This document shows positions 25,229 to 39,701 of a DNA stretch of 64,000 nucleotides, piece after piece (position 1 is the first letter of the stretch; each line of letters starts with the position of its first letter). A model generated the notes under the pieces. The model was given only the letters and a program-made list of their open reading frames with translations, did no database searches and was not told the DNA's origin. Position numbers and translations under genes: made by a program. Source of the DNA: Silene conica (lineage: Eukaryota > Streptophyta > Magnoliopsida > Caryophyllales > Caryophyllaceae); assembly GCA_029255685.2 (NCBI GenBank), contig CM055316.2:84566861-84630860 (forward strand). The letters are read 5' to 3'.

Positions 25229-25538
25229 AATTTTTTTGACAGTTACGCTGCTTTTCCCGCCTAATTATTTGTGTGATCGAGTAACCAATAATTAATGGGC
25301 TTCTCTTAAATCGGCCTTTTCGGCCTTAAGCCCGTGCTATCAACCTACTTTCCCAATTCCAACCAACCCCATTCCAATTCCAATATTTGAACACACCAAC
25401 TTTTTTACATATCGTCCAAATTTAACATTTAATTATATTTTTATTTTAATAATCCTATAATTTATGTATATTGATATGCAAATTATCATAGGAGACAATA
25501 GTTTATCAAAATAAAATACGTTTATATGTTTATTAATT

Positions 25539-26160
25539 AAAAATGGTTGAATATTTGTTATTTTTGGCTGAAATCGAGTTGGATAACTCTTGAAGTGACC
25601 CTTATCACGTGGTAGAAAAATCAGGAAAAAACAAAACACAACCCGGTACATATCTGAAAACGGTTCAAATCGAAATATATAATACACGTTTTTCGGGATT
25701 TAATGTCCCGGAACAAAAATCCCCGTAAATCGCACGGATGGATTCTAGTGTCAGACTAAGCGGCCTTGTAAATTTTGAGTATCAACAGAGATAATTACAT
25801 GCTTCTGGTTCGAGATAAATCGGTTTCGGGTGTAAATCGGATACTCGTTAAAAATGGTTGAATACTTCTTTTTTTGGCTGAAATCGAGTTGGGTAACTCT
25901 TGAAGTGACCCTGGTCACGTGGTAGAAAAATCATGAGAAAACAAGACACAGCCCGGTACAGCTCCGAAAACGGTTTAAATCGAAGTGTATAATACACGTT
26001 TTTCGGGATTTAATGTTTCAGAACAAAAATGTCCGTAAATCGGACGGATGGCTTCTAGGCCGCTTAGTCTGACTCTGGAATCCATCCGTGCGATTTATGG
26101 GCATTTTGTTCCGGGATATTAAATCCCGAAAAACGTGTATCATATACTTCGATTTGATGT
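25539..26160. repeat. Unclassified repeat block: two direct copies plus one inverted partial copy
   Basis: A unit beginning AAATGGTTGAATA and running through CACGTGGTAGAAAAATCA, ATAATACACGTTTTTCGGGA and ACGGATGG occurs at about 25539-25775 and 25849-26058. A third copy of the right part lies inverted at about 26059-26158 and shares even the flank AGTCAGACTAAGCGG, so copies 1 and 3 could fold back on each other. No coding capacity was found. More diverged members lie at 27568-28100. Confidence 0.75.
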
Positions 26161-26624
26161 CCCGACACGGTACAGTTCCAAAAACGGTTCAAATGAAGTG
26201 TAACCGACATAATAAGAAAGACAATTAGTCTTGCTTGTGACGGGTCGGGTGGAGAGAAGGCATTTGATTAGTTGTTTAGTTGATTAGTTGTAATCATACC
26301 TAGCTTAATTAGAGAAAAACAATAATAAAATGAGGTGTTTTATAGTTGATGTAAGTTGAATTAATTAAGATGTTGATTTATTTGTGATAAAATATATAGA
26401 TGAGAAAATATGATAAATGGATGGACGGCGGTAACACTTAAATTTAGTTTGAAGGGTGGGTAAGCTAATAGTACATGGGAAACATCTAACAACATTAATA
26501 TTGTCGTGTAAAAATACGTAGGAGGCCTGCTGGCGGGGTGAGTGATAACACTGATCGATAAGGGTGTAAAATGTAAATGCAGAATGGTGTGGTGCATATA
26601 TAAAAGCGTAATACTTCATATATA

Positions 26625-26882
26625 CTTCCTCCATTTTTATCCAAATACCCTATTTGCTTTATCACGTTTGCCAACGCAAGTTTTGCGTGCTTCATATCTT
26701 TAACTACGTATTTGTAAAAATTATAAAAGTTATATATTTTCAATGTACTCGTAAAGACGAATTAAATAAGACCCCACATGAATATATTTTTTTTTACGTA
26801 TTGAGAGAAAATTGAGATTGAAAGTTGATTGGTGAATAGTGTACAAAAAACAAATATGATATTTGGATAAAAATGGAGGAAA
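26625..26882. mobile_element. Stowaway-like MITE
   Basis: The 258-bp element starts CTTCCTCCATTTTTATCCAA and ends TTTGGATAAAAATGGAGGAA(A), forming near-perfect terminal inverted repeats of about 20 bp, with TA on each side (26623-26624, 26883-26884). The interior is AT-rich and non-coding. Confidence 0.82.
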
Positions 26883-27171
26883 TATACTAATACTAGTAGA
26901 AAAATAGAAGATGGGTTGTTCCTTAATTTAATAGTGTATGTATCGCTTAGCTTTGGTGTGAGGTCAAGTGTCGGAAGCAAATTAAAGAGTAATGACTACT
27001 ATATGAGGGTGTATCATGTATGTGACATTGTGAGTGTGAGGTGAGTAGTTGCATATTTAATGTGTCCAACCCCTTCCTCTACTACGTCTGCACTCATTTC
27101 TTACACACTATACTTCAACTTTAGTACCAACTATAACTTTTTCAACCTCTATACTTCAACTTTAGTACTAA

Positions 27172-27487
27172 GGTCCTGTTCTTTTGGACTTCAAGTCACT
27201 TAATTTAAGTTCATTTCACTTCTTATAAGTTCAGTTAAGTTTTTATAAGTTCAGTTCCTATAAGTTCAGTTCAGTTCTTATAAGTTCAGTTCAGTTCAGA
27301 TCCTATAAGTTCAGTTCAGTTCCTATAAGTTCAGTTCAGTTCAGTTCAGTTCAGATCCTATAAGTTCAGTTCAGATCCTATAAGTTCAGTTCAGTTCCTA
27401 TAAGTTCAGTTCAGTTCAGTTCAAATCCTATAAGTTAAGTTAAGTTAACTTAAGTTCAGTTCAATTTCAGTCCAAAAGAACAGGGTC
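27172..27487. mobile_element. Tourist-like (PIF/Harbinger) MITE with a TTCAG satellite core
   Basis: Terminal inverted repeats are GGTCCTGTTCTTTTGGACT on the left and AGTCCAAAAGAACAGGGTC on the right, flanked by the trinucleotide TAA (27169-27171, 27488-27490), the TWA target duplication of PIF/Harbinger elements. The interior (about 27200-27460) is almost wholly a tandem array built from AGTTC and TCCTATAAGTTCAGTTCAG units, so the whole element is low-complexity. No transposase frame is present. Confidence 0.75.
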
Positions 27488-27567
27488 TAAGTATAACTTT
27501 TTCAACCTACATATTACTTCTATCGAATATAACTTGACTAAAGCATGATGTGATACAACCTCCCAAG

Positions 27568-28100
27568 AGACTCAAATTTAAATGTATAATATCCGTTTTT
27601 GTAATTTTAAAGTTTCTAAACAAAAATGTTTGTAAATTATACCGATGTCTCCTCGGTAAAATCATACAGCTACACAAATTTTGGAAGCAACATATCGTAT
27701 TTGAAAGCGTTGGTACGCAATATAAGAGTCTCGGACAATAATAATGTACTGTATTTCTTAAAAATAGGTTAATTAAGGTTGAAAATCGAATGCGTGGTAG
27801 AAAATTTGGGAGGAAAAAAAACATGATAAATACGGCCCTCCAAACGGCTCAAATATAAGTGTATAATACACGATTACTCGGTTTTTGGGATTTTTGAGTC
27901 TCTAGACAAAAGTGTTCGTAAATCATACTAACGGTTCCTTAGGTCCAATGAAGTTGACATATAATTTTTGAAGAGTAACAAAGGATATTTGAGAGTGTTA
28001 GTATAAGATAAACGAGGTTCGAACAAAAATGAGATAATTGTTTAAAATAGATTAATACTTAAATTGGTTTGAAAATAGAACACGATAATTGATATAGTAA
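27568..28100. repeat. Diverged members of the 25.5-kb repeat family
   Basis: Two degenerate units, near 27568-27670 and 27800-27950, repeat the order of words seen at 25.6 kb: GTGGTAGAAAAT, CTCAAATATAAGTGTATAAT, TTTTTGGGATTT, GACAAAAGTGTTCGTAAATC. They are clearly related but diverged, which makes them older than the 25.5-26.2 kb copies. Confidence 0.55.
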
Positions 28101-30202
28101 TCTGGAAAAGGTGATAGGAAAAGAAATAAGAGTGGAAAGTAAGGGAAGGTGGTTTAAAATGAGGCATAACCCGTGTGATTTAAAATGAGAATTTAAAAGA
28201 ATGAATTGGTGGGTAGGGTTTGGTTTGACATATGAACGTTAAAAAAGGACAAAAGAGAAGAGAGAGTGAGGGAGCAGTCCTCACTCCTCACTCCTCCGTG
28301 GATGATTTAGTAGAAGTGAGATACTCCGTAGACACTACACTGCTCAAATTCAGTTTCTTATTCCCAATACATTTTACAATTATTTATACATTTTACAGTA
28401 AGTTATTCATAATTTTATCAAATGTCACAAACACTGTCTTTCTCTGTCTAACTGCCCCTTTAATTCAAACACCACCACCACCACTCAGTCACTCAGTCAC
28501 TCACCATTTCTGTCTTCTCATTCTATCTCTCTGCTTCTTCATTTTCTCTTTTTATTCATTATTTCTATTGCTTCTTCTTCCTTTTTTGGTTGGTTGCTTA
28601 ATTATTCTTCATTTCTGGCATGACAAGCTAATACACGGAGGGACTACGTAGGTTTGTTGTCCTAATCACTTTTAATCAACTTTATTATATTCAATCATTT
28701 ATTTACGTTCAATTAAAATACCCTGGACTGAACTGAAGGAGTAAATATATTTGGTATTAGTATAAATAGTGTGTAGTCTACATAACCGCATTTCAGGTGA
28801 TGCTATATATGCCAATTACATTCTCTACTTGATGCTTTTTGGTGGCCTTGTTTTCAATTACATCCCTCTAAAAGATTCAGTCTTTTAGATATAAATATAA
28901 TATAGCATCTGGAATAAGAATGTATGAATTTACTTAAAGTCTATCATTTTTCAGCTCTTGATTCCTCTTCTCTCTGTATTAATTTATGTTAATTTTAATT
29001 CATGAAATTGCGTAAAGGATAAAAGTTGAGATCCCTTACCCCGTAGGTAACTAGGTAACTAGGTTGTGGGTGGCATTGAGGCACTGTAAACTTGTATTTG
29101 GCTTATAATGTAATTCTTGTTTCTAGTTTTAATTGTGATTATTTAGACACAAGTTGAGCAGTGAATCAGTGAATCAGTGAATGTGCATGTGAGTATGTCT
29201 ACCAATAATTAATTTTATCTCTGTCATGACTCATGATTAGCTATATCACCCCATTTTTTTACCTGCATCCTTTTTTCTGAATATGGCATCCTTATTTATG
29301 TGTTTATCATTTGCTTTTTAATATGTAGGGAGTAATGTAGTTATTTATATTTTGCACAGATTTGGGTAACCAAATTATAGTTTCGACTTTGACTTAGACG
29401 ATAATGTTAAGAGTATAAAACCAATTTGGGTCCACATATCAAACCCAATGGACTTATTTTGGTGAGTTACAAGTGCTTCTGGAATCTGGAATCTGGATCC
29501 AGTAATGTTGGGGTCAATTCAGGATTAGGATGGTATCGGTTTGAACAATTTGGTTTATAGGGTGGAGTCGGTGTCTACTTAGTTGTAGCCAAGAAAATGG
29601 AGTACAATACTGTATCATTTCCGGAACATAAATAGGCAGCCTATCCAAAGATGCAGGTAAAGAGAAGGCCACTCCCGTGTCCTGTCTGTAAAAGTTAGAA
29701 TAATCTTTTAAATGCTTTTGCTTTTGCACTTTCCAAAAACACCAGCATGCTCTTATCAAAACTAAACTTATTTCTTCATATCCAAATTTAACTTCTGCTA
29801 CATCATGTTCTAATCAACAAATACGATGTACATTCTCACTGAAACTGAATAATTAACGACATAATAACTTTTTTATTGCTCCCATGTGCTTTTCATATGT
29901 CGCTTATATATTATGGCCGTATCTAAAGATACTTACGCAGGTTTTAAACATTCTAAGATAACATAAATGATGCTACTTCTTGAGTCATTCTAAGCATACT
30001 CAGCTATTATTTTATCGTACAGACAATCACCCCAAGGCTAAACTTCCATCTTGTTATTTTTCAACCGTGGGTAGCAGAAGACATGTCCAGAACAAGGTAC
30101 GCAATCTGATTGTATCCGTTGTGGTTGATGCTATGTCATAACAGTGACTCTCATATATGAGACCAACCAAATTCTTATGACATTTTGGGTTTGTGACATT
30201 GA
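28101..30202 (+). other. Upstream region and likely 5' leader of the ICR gene
   Basis: A strongly CT-rich stretch (about 28430-28610, with TCTCTCTGCTTCTTC-type sequence) resembles a plant 5' UTR, so a leader exon near 28.3-28.7 kb followed by an intron up to the coding exon is plausible. I could not define its splice sites. The remainder is AT-rich without a recognisable gene. Confidence 0.3.
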
Positions 30203-31237
30203 ATGAATAGGGGAGCAGAAGTGCTTCAGAGGCCATCACCAACAGGTCCAACACCACGAGGTCCACGACATCTACGAACTGGAAGTTCTGATTCTGATCC
30301 ACTGCATCAGCGGCCCATAACAGATAGGAGTCCAAGGATTCTCGATCGCCGATCCCCAAAAGGGTCTCAGTCCGACCCGGTCCATCAGAAGAAGTTGGGC
30401 ACCAGAATCACAGATCTAGAGACTCAATTGGTACAAGCCCAACGTGAGCTGAAAAATTTAAAACATCAGCTATCTTCTGCTGAAGCTGCAAAGAGGCGAG
30501 CCCAAGAAGAGCTGAACCAGAAGGGCATTGTCAAGAAACCGACCGTAGTTCGCAAAGTTGTCAAACGTGTTGCAAAAATCCAAGAGAGGAACTCCAGGGA
30601 TAGCCCTGATAATGTAGTTTCTGATGTTTTTGAGGTTCCGGTAGAAAAAATGCTTATGGAGTCCTCGGAACTTACAGAAGAAGAAAAGCCCTCTTCTTGT
30701 AATGAAGTGGGTTTGAAGAACGAAGATGTTGTAGTAGAGCAGTTTAAAGCTATGGTTGATGAGAAAGAGAAGGAAAATCAAACACTGAAGCAGCAATTAG
30801 AAGAAGCAAATTCACGGGTAGCTGCAGGTCAAAGCAAGGAAGATGAACTGAGAGCAAGAGTAAGGCAACTAGAGCGGGAGTTGGAGACGAGCAAAGGCAA
30901 GGAAGGTGAGTTGAAGGACAGGCTACTTGAGAGTATAACGAGTCGGGAAACAATGGATAATGAGATGAAGAAAATGAAGGTGCAAACAGAGCAATGGAAA
31001 AAGGCTGCTGATGCAGCTGCTACTGTTCTAGCGGGTGGGGGTCGTATTTCTGACAGGTGTGCATCGATGGATAACCACTTCAATGGGATCTTCGAAGCGC
31101 CTATTGATGGATTTGGAGGTTTCCTTGGATCGCCAGGGGGCGGGGATGATACTGATGATGGGTTTGGAAGGGAAAAGAAGAGGAGTTCGGGGATTAGAAT
31201 GCTGGGAGAGTTGTGGAAGAAGAAAGGGCAGAAGTAG
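30203..31237 (+). CDS. Interactor of constitutive active ROPs (ICR/RIP family), ICR1-like
   Basis: Single open frame of 344 aa, the size of Arabidopsis ICR1. These coiled-coil scaffolds bind GTP-loaded ROP (Rho of plants) GTPases at the plasma membrane and link them to exocytosis or cortical microtubules. Family landmarks in order: a basic, proline/serine-rich N-terminus (residues 1-60), KKLGTRITDLETQLVQAQ opening coiled coil 1 (about 62-105), DVFEVPVEKM (about 140-150), coiled coil 2 (about 175-265) ending MKKMKVQTEQWKKAADAA, an acidic glycine-rich stretch and the C-terminal basic signature GIRMLGELWKKKGQK. The extreme N-terminus (MNRGAEVLQ) lacks the usual MPR start. The ATGAATAG at the beginning could be an intron end, so a short first coding exon upstream is possible. 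Confidence 0.9.
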   Translation: MNRGAEVLQRPSPTGPTPRGPRHLRTGSSDSDPLHQRPITDRSPRILDRRSPKGSQSDPVHQKKLGTRITDLETQLVQAQRELKNLKHQLSSAEAAKRRAQEELNQKGIVKKPTVVRKVVKRVAKIQERNSRDSPDNVVSDVFEVPVEKMLMESSELTEEEKPSSCNEVGLKNEDVVVEQFKAMVDEKEKENQTLKQQLEEANSRVAAGQSKEDELRARVRQLERELETSKGKEGELKDRLLESITSRETMDNEMKKMKVQTEQWKKAADAAATVLAGGGRISDRCASMDNHFNGIFEAPIDGFGGFLGSPGGGDDTDDGFGREKKRSSGIRMLGELWKKKGQK

Positions 31238-34200
31238 TAAAGTAAGTGGAGGTTTGTGGAAGAATTTTGTGGTGTTGAAGAATATGGTTGCTTACCATTA
31301 AGTGGTTGGATTATATAAGTTATAGTACTGTAGTTGGTATGGGGTATGGCAGTAGTGTAATTGCTATATGGATATTCATTCTCATGATGATGTAGTCTTA
31401 TGATCAGCTTTATGGATATGTATAAGATTATCAACTATTTTAGCTATTTTGTAACAGGATATTGGGCAGCACCAGCCGAGTGCGAGTAGAGTATTTAAAT
31501 GTGGGTCAGCTTCCATCTCACTACATCTTAATGGCATAAGTCACCCATAAAATCACAAGTGATAACATAAATTAGCCTTAAAACCATTAAAACATGAGAG
31601 CCATGATCAATGATCATGTTGCATAAGTTGTAAACTTGACAAACTAGCCGCTATTTACTTCTAGTTAGTTAGTTAGTTAGTTAGTTAGTCAGTTAGGAAA
31701 GTTCGTTAAATCTAAAGCTGTTACAAGCCGGTTTCAAGTTCACATGTATACACTAGTAAGTTTTGCATATGTTGGGGTCGGGCTGGGGCTGGACAATATT
31801 TGGCCAATTATATGTATTGGGCCATGGGCTTTTCCGTCCTTAAATTGAGGCCTAAGTCTGAGAAAAAAACGAATTTGGGCTGAGCCAAGCTGATGGGCCT
31901 AGGCCATTTGATGAACTCTAATATAGAGGCATGGATGAAGTTGTCAAGTATGGAGTAACATAGTAACATTCAAAAAATTCATAATTTGACATTACAATTA
32001 CACATACACAAATAACACAATCATTCATAGTACAAGATTAATCCATAGTCCTATTTCCTAAAATAAAGATAGCTTAAAATAGTTTAAATTTAAAAACTAG
32101 GTCTCGCAATCTAATACCAACACCTCCTTGAATTCTATTTAAATTGTATTTAAATTCTAGTATCAGCACAATGTAACAAGGAGTAGGTGATCGACATTCA
32201 ATTTATTTTTTAGCATTATAGACATTGTTGTTAAGTATTTTAATAATCAAAGTTAAGTATTTAGTGAAGAATGAGAATATAAATGGTAAGATATTGGAAA
32301 CTAAGAGACTATATAGTCTGTGAAGGCTTACTCCCAACTCCCAACTCCCAACTCATTATATTTGTAGTATAGAATAATTGGACTATTTCTTAGCATTTAT
32401 TTGAGTTTCCAATGGGTTAAAAGATGCAAATTCAAACATAGTAGGATGTACCGTTAATAATAATTTAATAAATAATCTACTGAGTATTGTTGACATAAAC
32501 GTTTGACAATTGCATTGAAGTTCTGAAAAACATGAGTTGTGGAAATAATAATTGGGGCGGGGGTACGTACGTTGTTGTGGGCTGTGGTTGGTTCTTGTGA
32601 TTTATTTGGTGAAATGGTCCATGATTAAAGGTGCTGAAAATAACCCCACCATCATCATCATCACCATCATGATTCATGCAGCACATAACTATACTAAAAT
32701 AACGACCACCTTCAATTTGGCCATTTTTGCTTTTAAAACTGGACCTTTTCTTTACATGTCATAATATAAGGACCTTCTTTATAATTATGCATAATATTAG
32801 CTACCTTCATTCTCCACTTTCCCTCCTACCATTCTTCTAAATATCGTCTTCCAACCACTACTATTATTGTCAACTTCACAGCATTTTAATTTCTGACTTT
32901 ATCATCATCAGATTCATCACCATTCACGAGGATCATTTTCCATATTAACTTTCAAAGCTCAAATTAATATTACGGAGTATGTGATTTACTTATATTAATT
33001 ACATTACGCCTTCCTGTTACCATATAATTACCGCAATTTGTAATTTATTAGTGTATCCATTTATGTATTATCATTAATCATTAATTTCCGCTACTTTTAA
33101 AAAAAATATAGTTAATAGAATAGAATAGAATACAACATTGGTATTTATTTGATTAATCAACACAATTGTATAGTTATGCAAAGTAATAATAATAATAATA
33201 ATAAAAAGGGAAATAGAAAAGAGGAATGAGAAGAAGATGGGAAACATTAAGGACGGAATGACACCTATAAGCAGGGCCCTGTTGACAAGCTGGTGTGTTC
33301 CTTAGCTTGCTTAGCCATAATAGTATTAATAGTGCTTCATGGTCCCCTTCTTTCACTCCTTATATATAATACTCCCTCCATTCATTTCCACTTGGTACAT
33401 TTGCTTTATGCACGGGTTTTTACGCATTGTTAAAATATTAATAAAAGTACAACAAATAGGTGTAAAGTGTTAGTATTGTGTTGAAAAAGTGGGCCTTAAT
33501 AGTGTTTTTATAGTATTATAGTATTAAAAGTAGAACCAAATAAGGAAAGGTGCAAAGTGGATTCGAATGGACCGAAGTGGAATAGGTGCAAAGTGGATAT
33601 GAATGGAGGGAGTATATATATTCTCCCATCCTTTCACCACTTCACTTCCGTATCTCCGTCTTACCTCTACTGGACCACCCTCGACCCCAACCCCTTCCCT
33701 ACTACTATCTCTTTCTTTCGTGTATACATACATACATACATTCACTGATGCTGCTGATAGTATTTAAAGTTAGGGGATGAAGGTTTAGACGTATAATATT
33801 ATTGCAAAGGTAATAATCCTAACGGAATATTATAACCACAAACTATTAACATACTTTCTATTCAATTATTCATTTAATTTATTATTATTTCAACTATCAC
33901 CTTGCTTATTATTCTCTTTTTCTCATTAACTACTTAAGCTAATAATCGATAAACTACTATTCGGATACACCATCTATGCACGCATTATCCAAATTATATA
34001 TTCAATACATACTAGCATCCATAGATTCAACAAATTAATTTATTAAGTAACACGTAAGTGCTGGAGCCTTGCTTGTTGGTGCATTCACACTTCAACTTGA
34101 GATAGTAAGGCTTTAATAAGGGTTAAATTCATCTTCGGACTCTAACTATGGATTTAAACTTTTGGCTGAGATGGTTTCTTAACAGAAACTTTGTAATTAT

Positions 34201-37200
34201 GCTGTTTTCTTAAAGCCAACCGCGGAAAGGCAGGAGCGGAGAAAGGTGAATAAAATGGGACAAGATTGGACGAAAATAAATGGAAGAAAGAAGGCAGGTT
34301 AGAAAGTAGAGACAATAATAGAGATGAGAGTGAAATGCTAGGGATGTCCTGATGTCCACGAGAGAGAGAGAGAGAGAGATAAGTAGTGATGGAAGCTAAG
34401 CTAGAATGATGGGCAGGCAGGCAATAAGAGAAGGGGGGGCATATACATAGATGTTGCTTTAAATTAAAGTGAGGGACAGAAAGAGAAGGAGAAAGCAGTG
34501 ATGTAGAATGCAGTTGCAGTAGCAGTAGCTCAGTTCAGCTGCAATAATCTAATGTAATCTAACAGTACTCGTACTTATTTTCAAGGGATGGACCGCTAAC
34601 ACCGCACATACACAGATACACAGATACACTCATCTGATGCTTCTACAACTCTTCTCCTTGTATTATTCAACCTGCACCATTTAACTCACTATCCTGCACC
34701 GTACCATTCGATTGTAGGATTCCCGCTCCTTAGCTTGTTCGCATAGACCTATCTATCATTCCACTTTTACTGTGGGGCTCCTACTCAATTGGTTACTACC
34801 ATGTGGCCATCTACTCGACTACTACATACTCAACTACATACTTATTATCAGATTAGTCTTTTCATCACAGACTCGTATTAATAACCTTACACTTGTTCAT
34901 TTTCTTCAAATCAACTCTAGACTTCCTCATATATTCTGAAGTAATTGGTGCATCCCTGCTCATCATTCGCTTCAAATTTGTCCATGAATTTACCTATTTT
35001 ATCTAATTTCCCCCTCCCCCGCTTTCTTCCTGTCAAATTTTACCAGTCGAGTCAAAGCTTTTTAACGTCTTCACTTGCCTTATATAGTCAACTCGGATTT
35101 CAACTATTCCCTAACTTTTAACTAAAATACGGACTACATTTTATTAAGAAATTGTATGAATGATAATGAAATACAAGTCGTCTATTTATACTAATATACT
35201 AGAGATTTAGTTTGCTAATCTAATTTAATGAAAATGGTTTTCCTAATCCAAATACAAATATTCATAATTCCTAGGTGCGGGACATCAGGAAAGTGTAGCA
35301 AAACGAAAACCTGACTTGATGTAAGAATTATTTATAATACGCTCCAGCAATGCCAACGATTGGAGAGTAAGTGCAATCTTGGGTGCTCCTTAGAACCATG
35401 GGTCGCTTGGTGGTGTTCTCAGTCATTTTAAATGTGGCTGCTAGCTTTCGGTGCATAACTCCTCACCGAAATTAAGTTGGTGATGGTATGCTCAAAAGTT
35501 GATAACAACCAAAAGAGTTGCGGCTAGGTTTAGGTGGCCTAAAAGGTTGTGGTCTGGTTTTGTTGGTGCTCAAAACTTTGTCCTCACAATTATAGTGATA
35601 AGTTTTTTTGGTGGTTCGAGCGGTGTCCATAACAATAATACTTGGTTTGATGCAACTTCTAAGGTGGTGACAGCGTAAGAAGGCGTTGGATATAGGTCGA
35701 ATAAAGTCCAATTTTAGATATATGCCGACCAAATTCAGATATTTGATACAAGTCAGAACTCGGGTTTTTGAAGTTATTTTAATTTGCGGCCGAGTCTACT
35801 TCTAAATTTCTCAAGTCTTGTTGATTTTTTTTCTAAAGAAGTCATGTTGATTTTAAAATAGTTCATATTTTTTATACACGCACCGTCATTTAATAATGTA
35901 TATAAGCTAGTAAACGTGCTATTTTAACTCATTTTAGCTCGGGATAAATTGTCCATTAATATTTTATCTAACGAAAGATCCAAAGTGAGGCAATTAATGC
36001 ATGGTGAACAAGTATGTTTATGTACGTGTAGTGCGTGGTAAACATAGATGGCTAAATGCAATGTAAAGCAATTAAATATGTTGGTAGATTTAGGTCAAAG
36101 TCAGAGGCCTTTTTCCTGGATATATGGCTACCTCATCTTTGATAATGAAATGAAAAAGACTGCTAAATGTTTCACACCGTGCCTGTTACTTTCCACTCTT
36201 TTGATAAAACACACTACAATCTCTCCTTATTCATTCATGGAAAGGCCGGATTGAGACTACTAAGAAACATCCTTTTACCTCATCTCCAACCTTTTTCGGT
36301 GATTTAAGAGTCGATGTCTTCAACTTACCCACTCATCCGAAAAAACCTTTACCTACTTTCAAGAATTATCATGTTATTGTACGCTTCTTTCGAACTCTAA
36401 TATACTAATACCATAATTATCATTGAATAATTCGTCACTGAATTCTCTACTGCCAAGAACTCGTATTTTCACCCTAGTTGGGTTTGCACGTAACTTTTAC
36501 GAAGTAATTAACATCTAGTGGTTAAAACAAAATCAATTGCTGAAGAAAAATTACATCCTAGTCCAAATTTTAAACAGTAAGTCTTGTTTAAGACGAAAAT
36601 TATCAGTCTGTAACTTAAGATGAGTCAAATACTACCAAGTGATAGTAATAAAGAGAACAAAATTGTTAGGTGACTAGTGGGGTGATTTGGTATGTATTTG
36701 ATCCGTCTTACGTTTAACGCGGATAATGATGGTTTGCAATAAGAAATTGTGAATTTTAAATACTCATATTTGATCCATTATTTTGAGCTAATTTCCAAAT
36801 CTACTATAAAATATTTTGGTATACCTAAATCCAAGTCATTTTCATCAACTGATGTTATTTTTGATTTACAAGTAGGATAAATTGTTAAATATGTTTGAAC
36901 TTAGAAGTATATATGATGGGATTTATTTTTGTGAATTTGAGTGATGGTTGAGAGTAAAAAGGCATGTGGGAAAAAAGGATAGTTTGAAAAAAGTGGAGAA
37001 GGATATAGGACGAGGATGATGTGATGATGTGATGAATGAAGAATTGAAGTCCACTTAGGAAGCTTTGTTTTAAGAAGTTTTCCATAAGTAAACATCTTTA
37101 AAGTGTTGGTAAAGATTGGAGTCAATCAAGAAAGCGACAAGTTAGGGACATATTAAATGCGCTTACTCCTAACAATTTAATTCAACTTTTTAATCAAACT

Positions 37201-37500
37201 ATCTATCAAATTATTACAACTTTAATCAACTCTTAATTAGGTGTCCAAACAAAACTATCTCAACTCCTACAATTGCAAAGCAAAAAACACACATGGAATT
37301 TTGGATATACAAGTTAAGCAGCAAGCATGATATGATTAACACAAGGATGGAGGTTTGATCTGATATGTGATATTACGTTTTAGTATCGCATTTAACATTG
37401 AATTAAATAATTTGTATGGATGTTAATTGCGAAAATATAAGTTAATTGGGAAAGCAGAGATGATGGTGTAATAAGATACTCCAATTGAGAAGGAATGAAG
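31238..37500. other. Intergenic region, 6.3 kb, no gene recognised
   Basis: AT-rich spacer between the ICR and GA 2-oxidase genes. It holds one Stowaway-like MITE (33372-33612), an AGTT tetranucleotide run (about 31660-31690), a GA run (about 34360-34378) and short AAT runs. The GC-richer patch at 31770-31920 and the stretch at 35340-35760 look different in composition, but neither yields a protein or element that I can name. Confidence 0.45.
33372..33612. mobile_element. Stowaway-like MITE (same family as 40678-40901)
   Basis: The 241-bp element starts CTCCCTCCATTCATTTCCAC and ends GATATGAATGGAGGGAG, flanked by TA (33370-33371, 33613-33614). Near the right end is a short repeat, GGTGCAAAGTGGATTCGAAT then GGTGCAAAGTGGATATGAAT. 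A reverse-oriented relative with the same internal words lies at 40.7-40.9 kb. Confidence 0.82.
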
Positions 37501-39518
<2,018 letters not shown>

Positions 39519-39693
39519 GATGATGATGATGATGATGATGTTGATGATGGTATTTATAGGAAAAATGAATAGAATAGTCGGTTGAAGAGGCAAAGGAACA
39601 GAGGAGCTGAGAAGAGAGAGAGAGAAAGAGAAAAAGATAGAAAGATAGAAAGATAGAGAAGAGGAGTTGGAGGGGAATTATGAATTCTCTGCT

Positions 39694-39701
39694 CATTTAT
39701 A
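39694..39701 (-). promoter_or_regulatory. TATA box of the GA2ox gene
   Basis: Reads TATAAATG on the minus strand, about 180 bp upstream of the start codon. The leader between is CT-rich (39600-39660), as in many plant 5' UTRs, and ends in an ATC trinucleotide run next to the ATG. Confidence 0.55.

Noticed and set aside
28232-28651. 139-codon frame before the ICR gene
   Set aside because: It runs through a CT-rich leader-like stretch; the peptide is low-complexity Phe/Leu/Ser and matches no domain that I know.
30829-31434. 201-codon minus-strand frame opposite the ICR gene
   Set aside because: It is the antisense of a coiled-coil coding region; its serine/leucine-rich composition is what antisense of Glu/Lys codons gives.
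35340-35760. Possible gene remnant in a region of different composition
   Set aside because: No frame longer than about 86 codons, no splice-consistent model and no recognisable motif.
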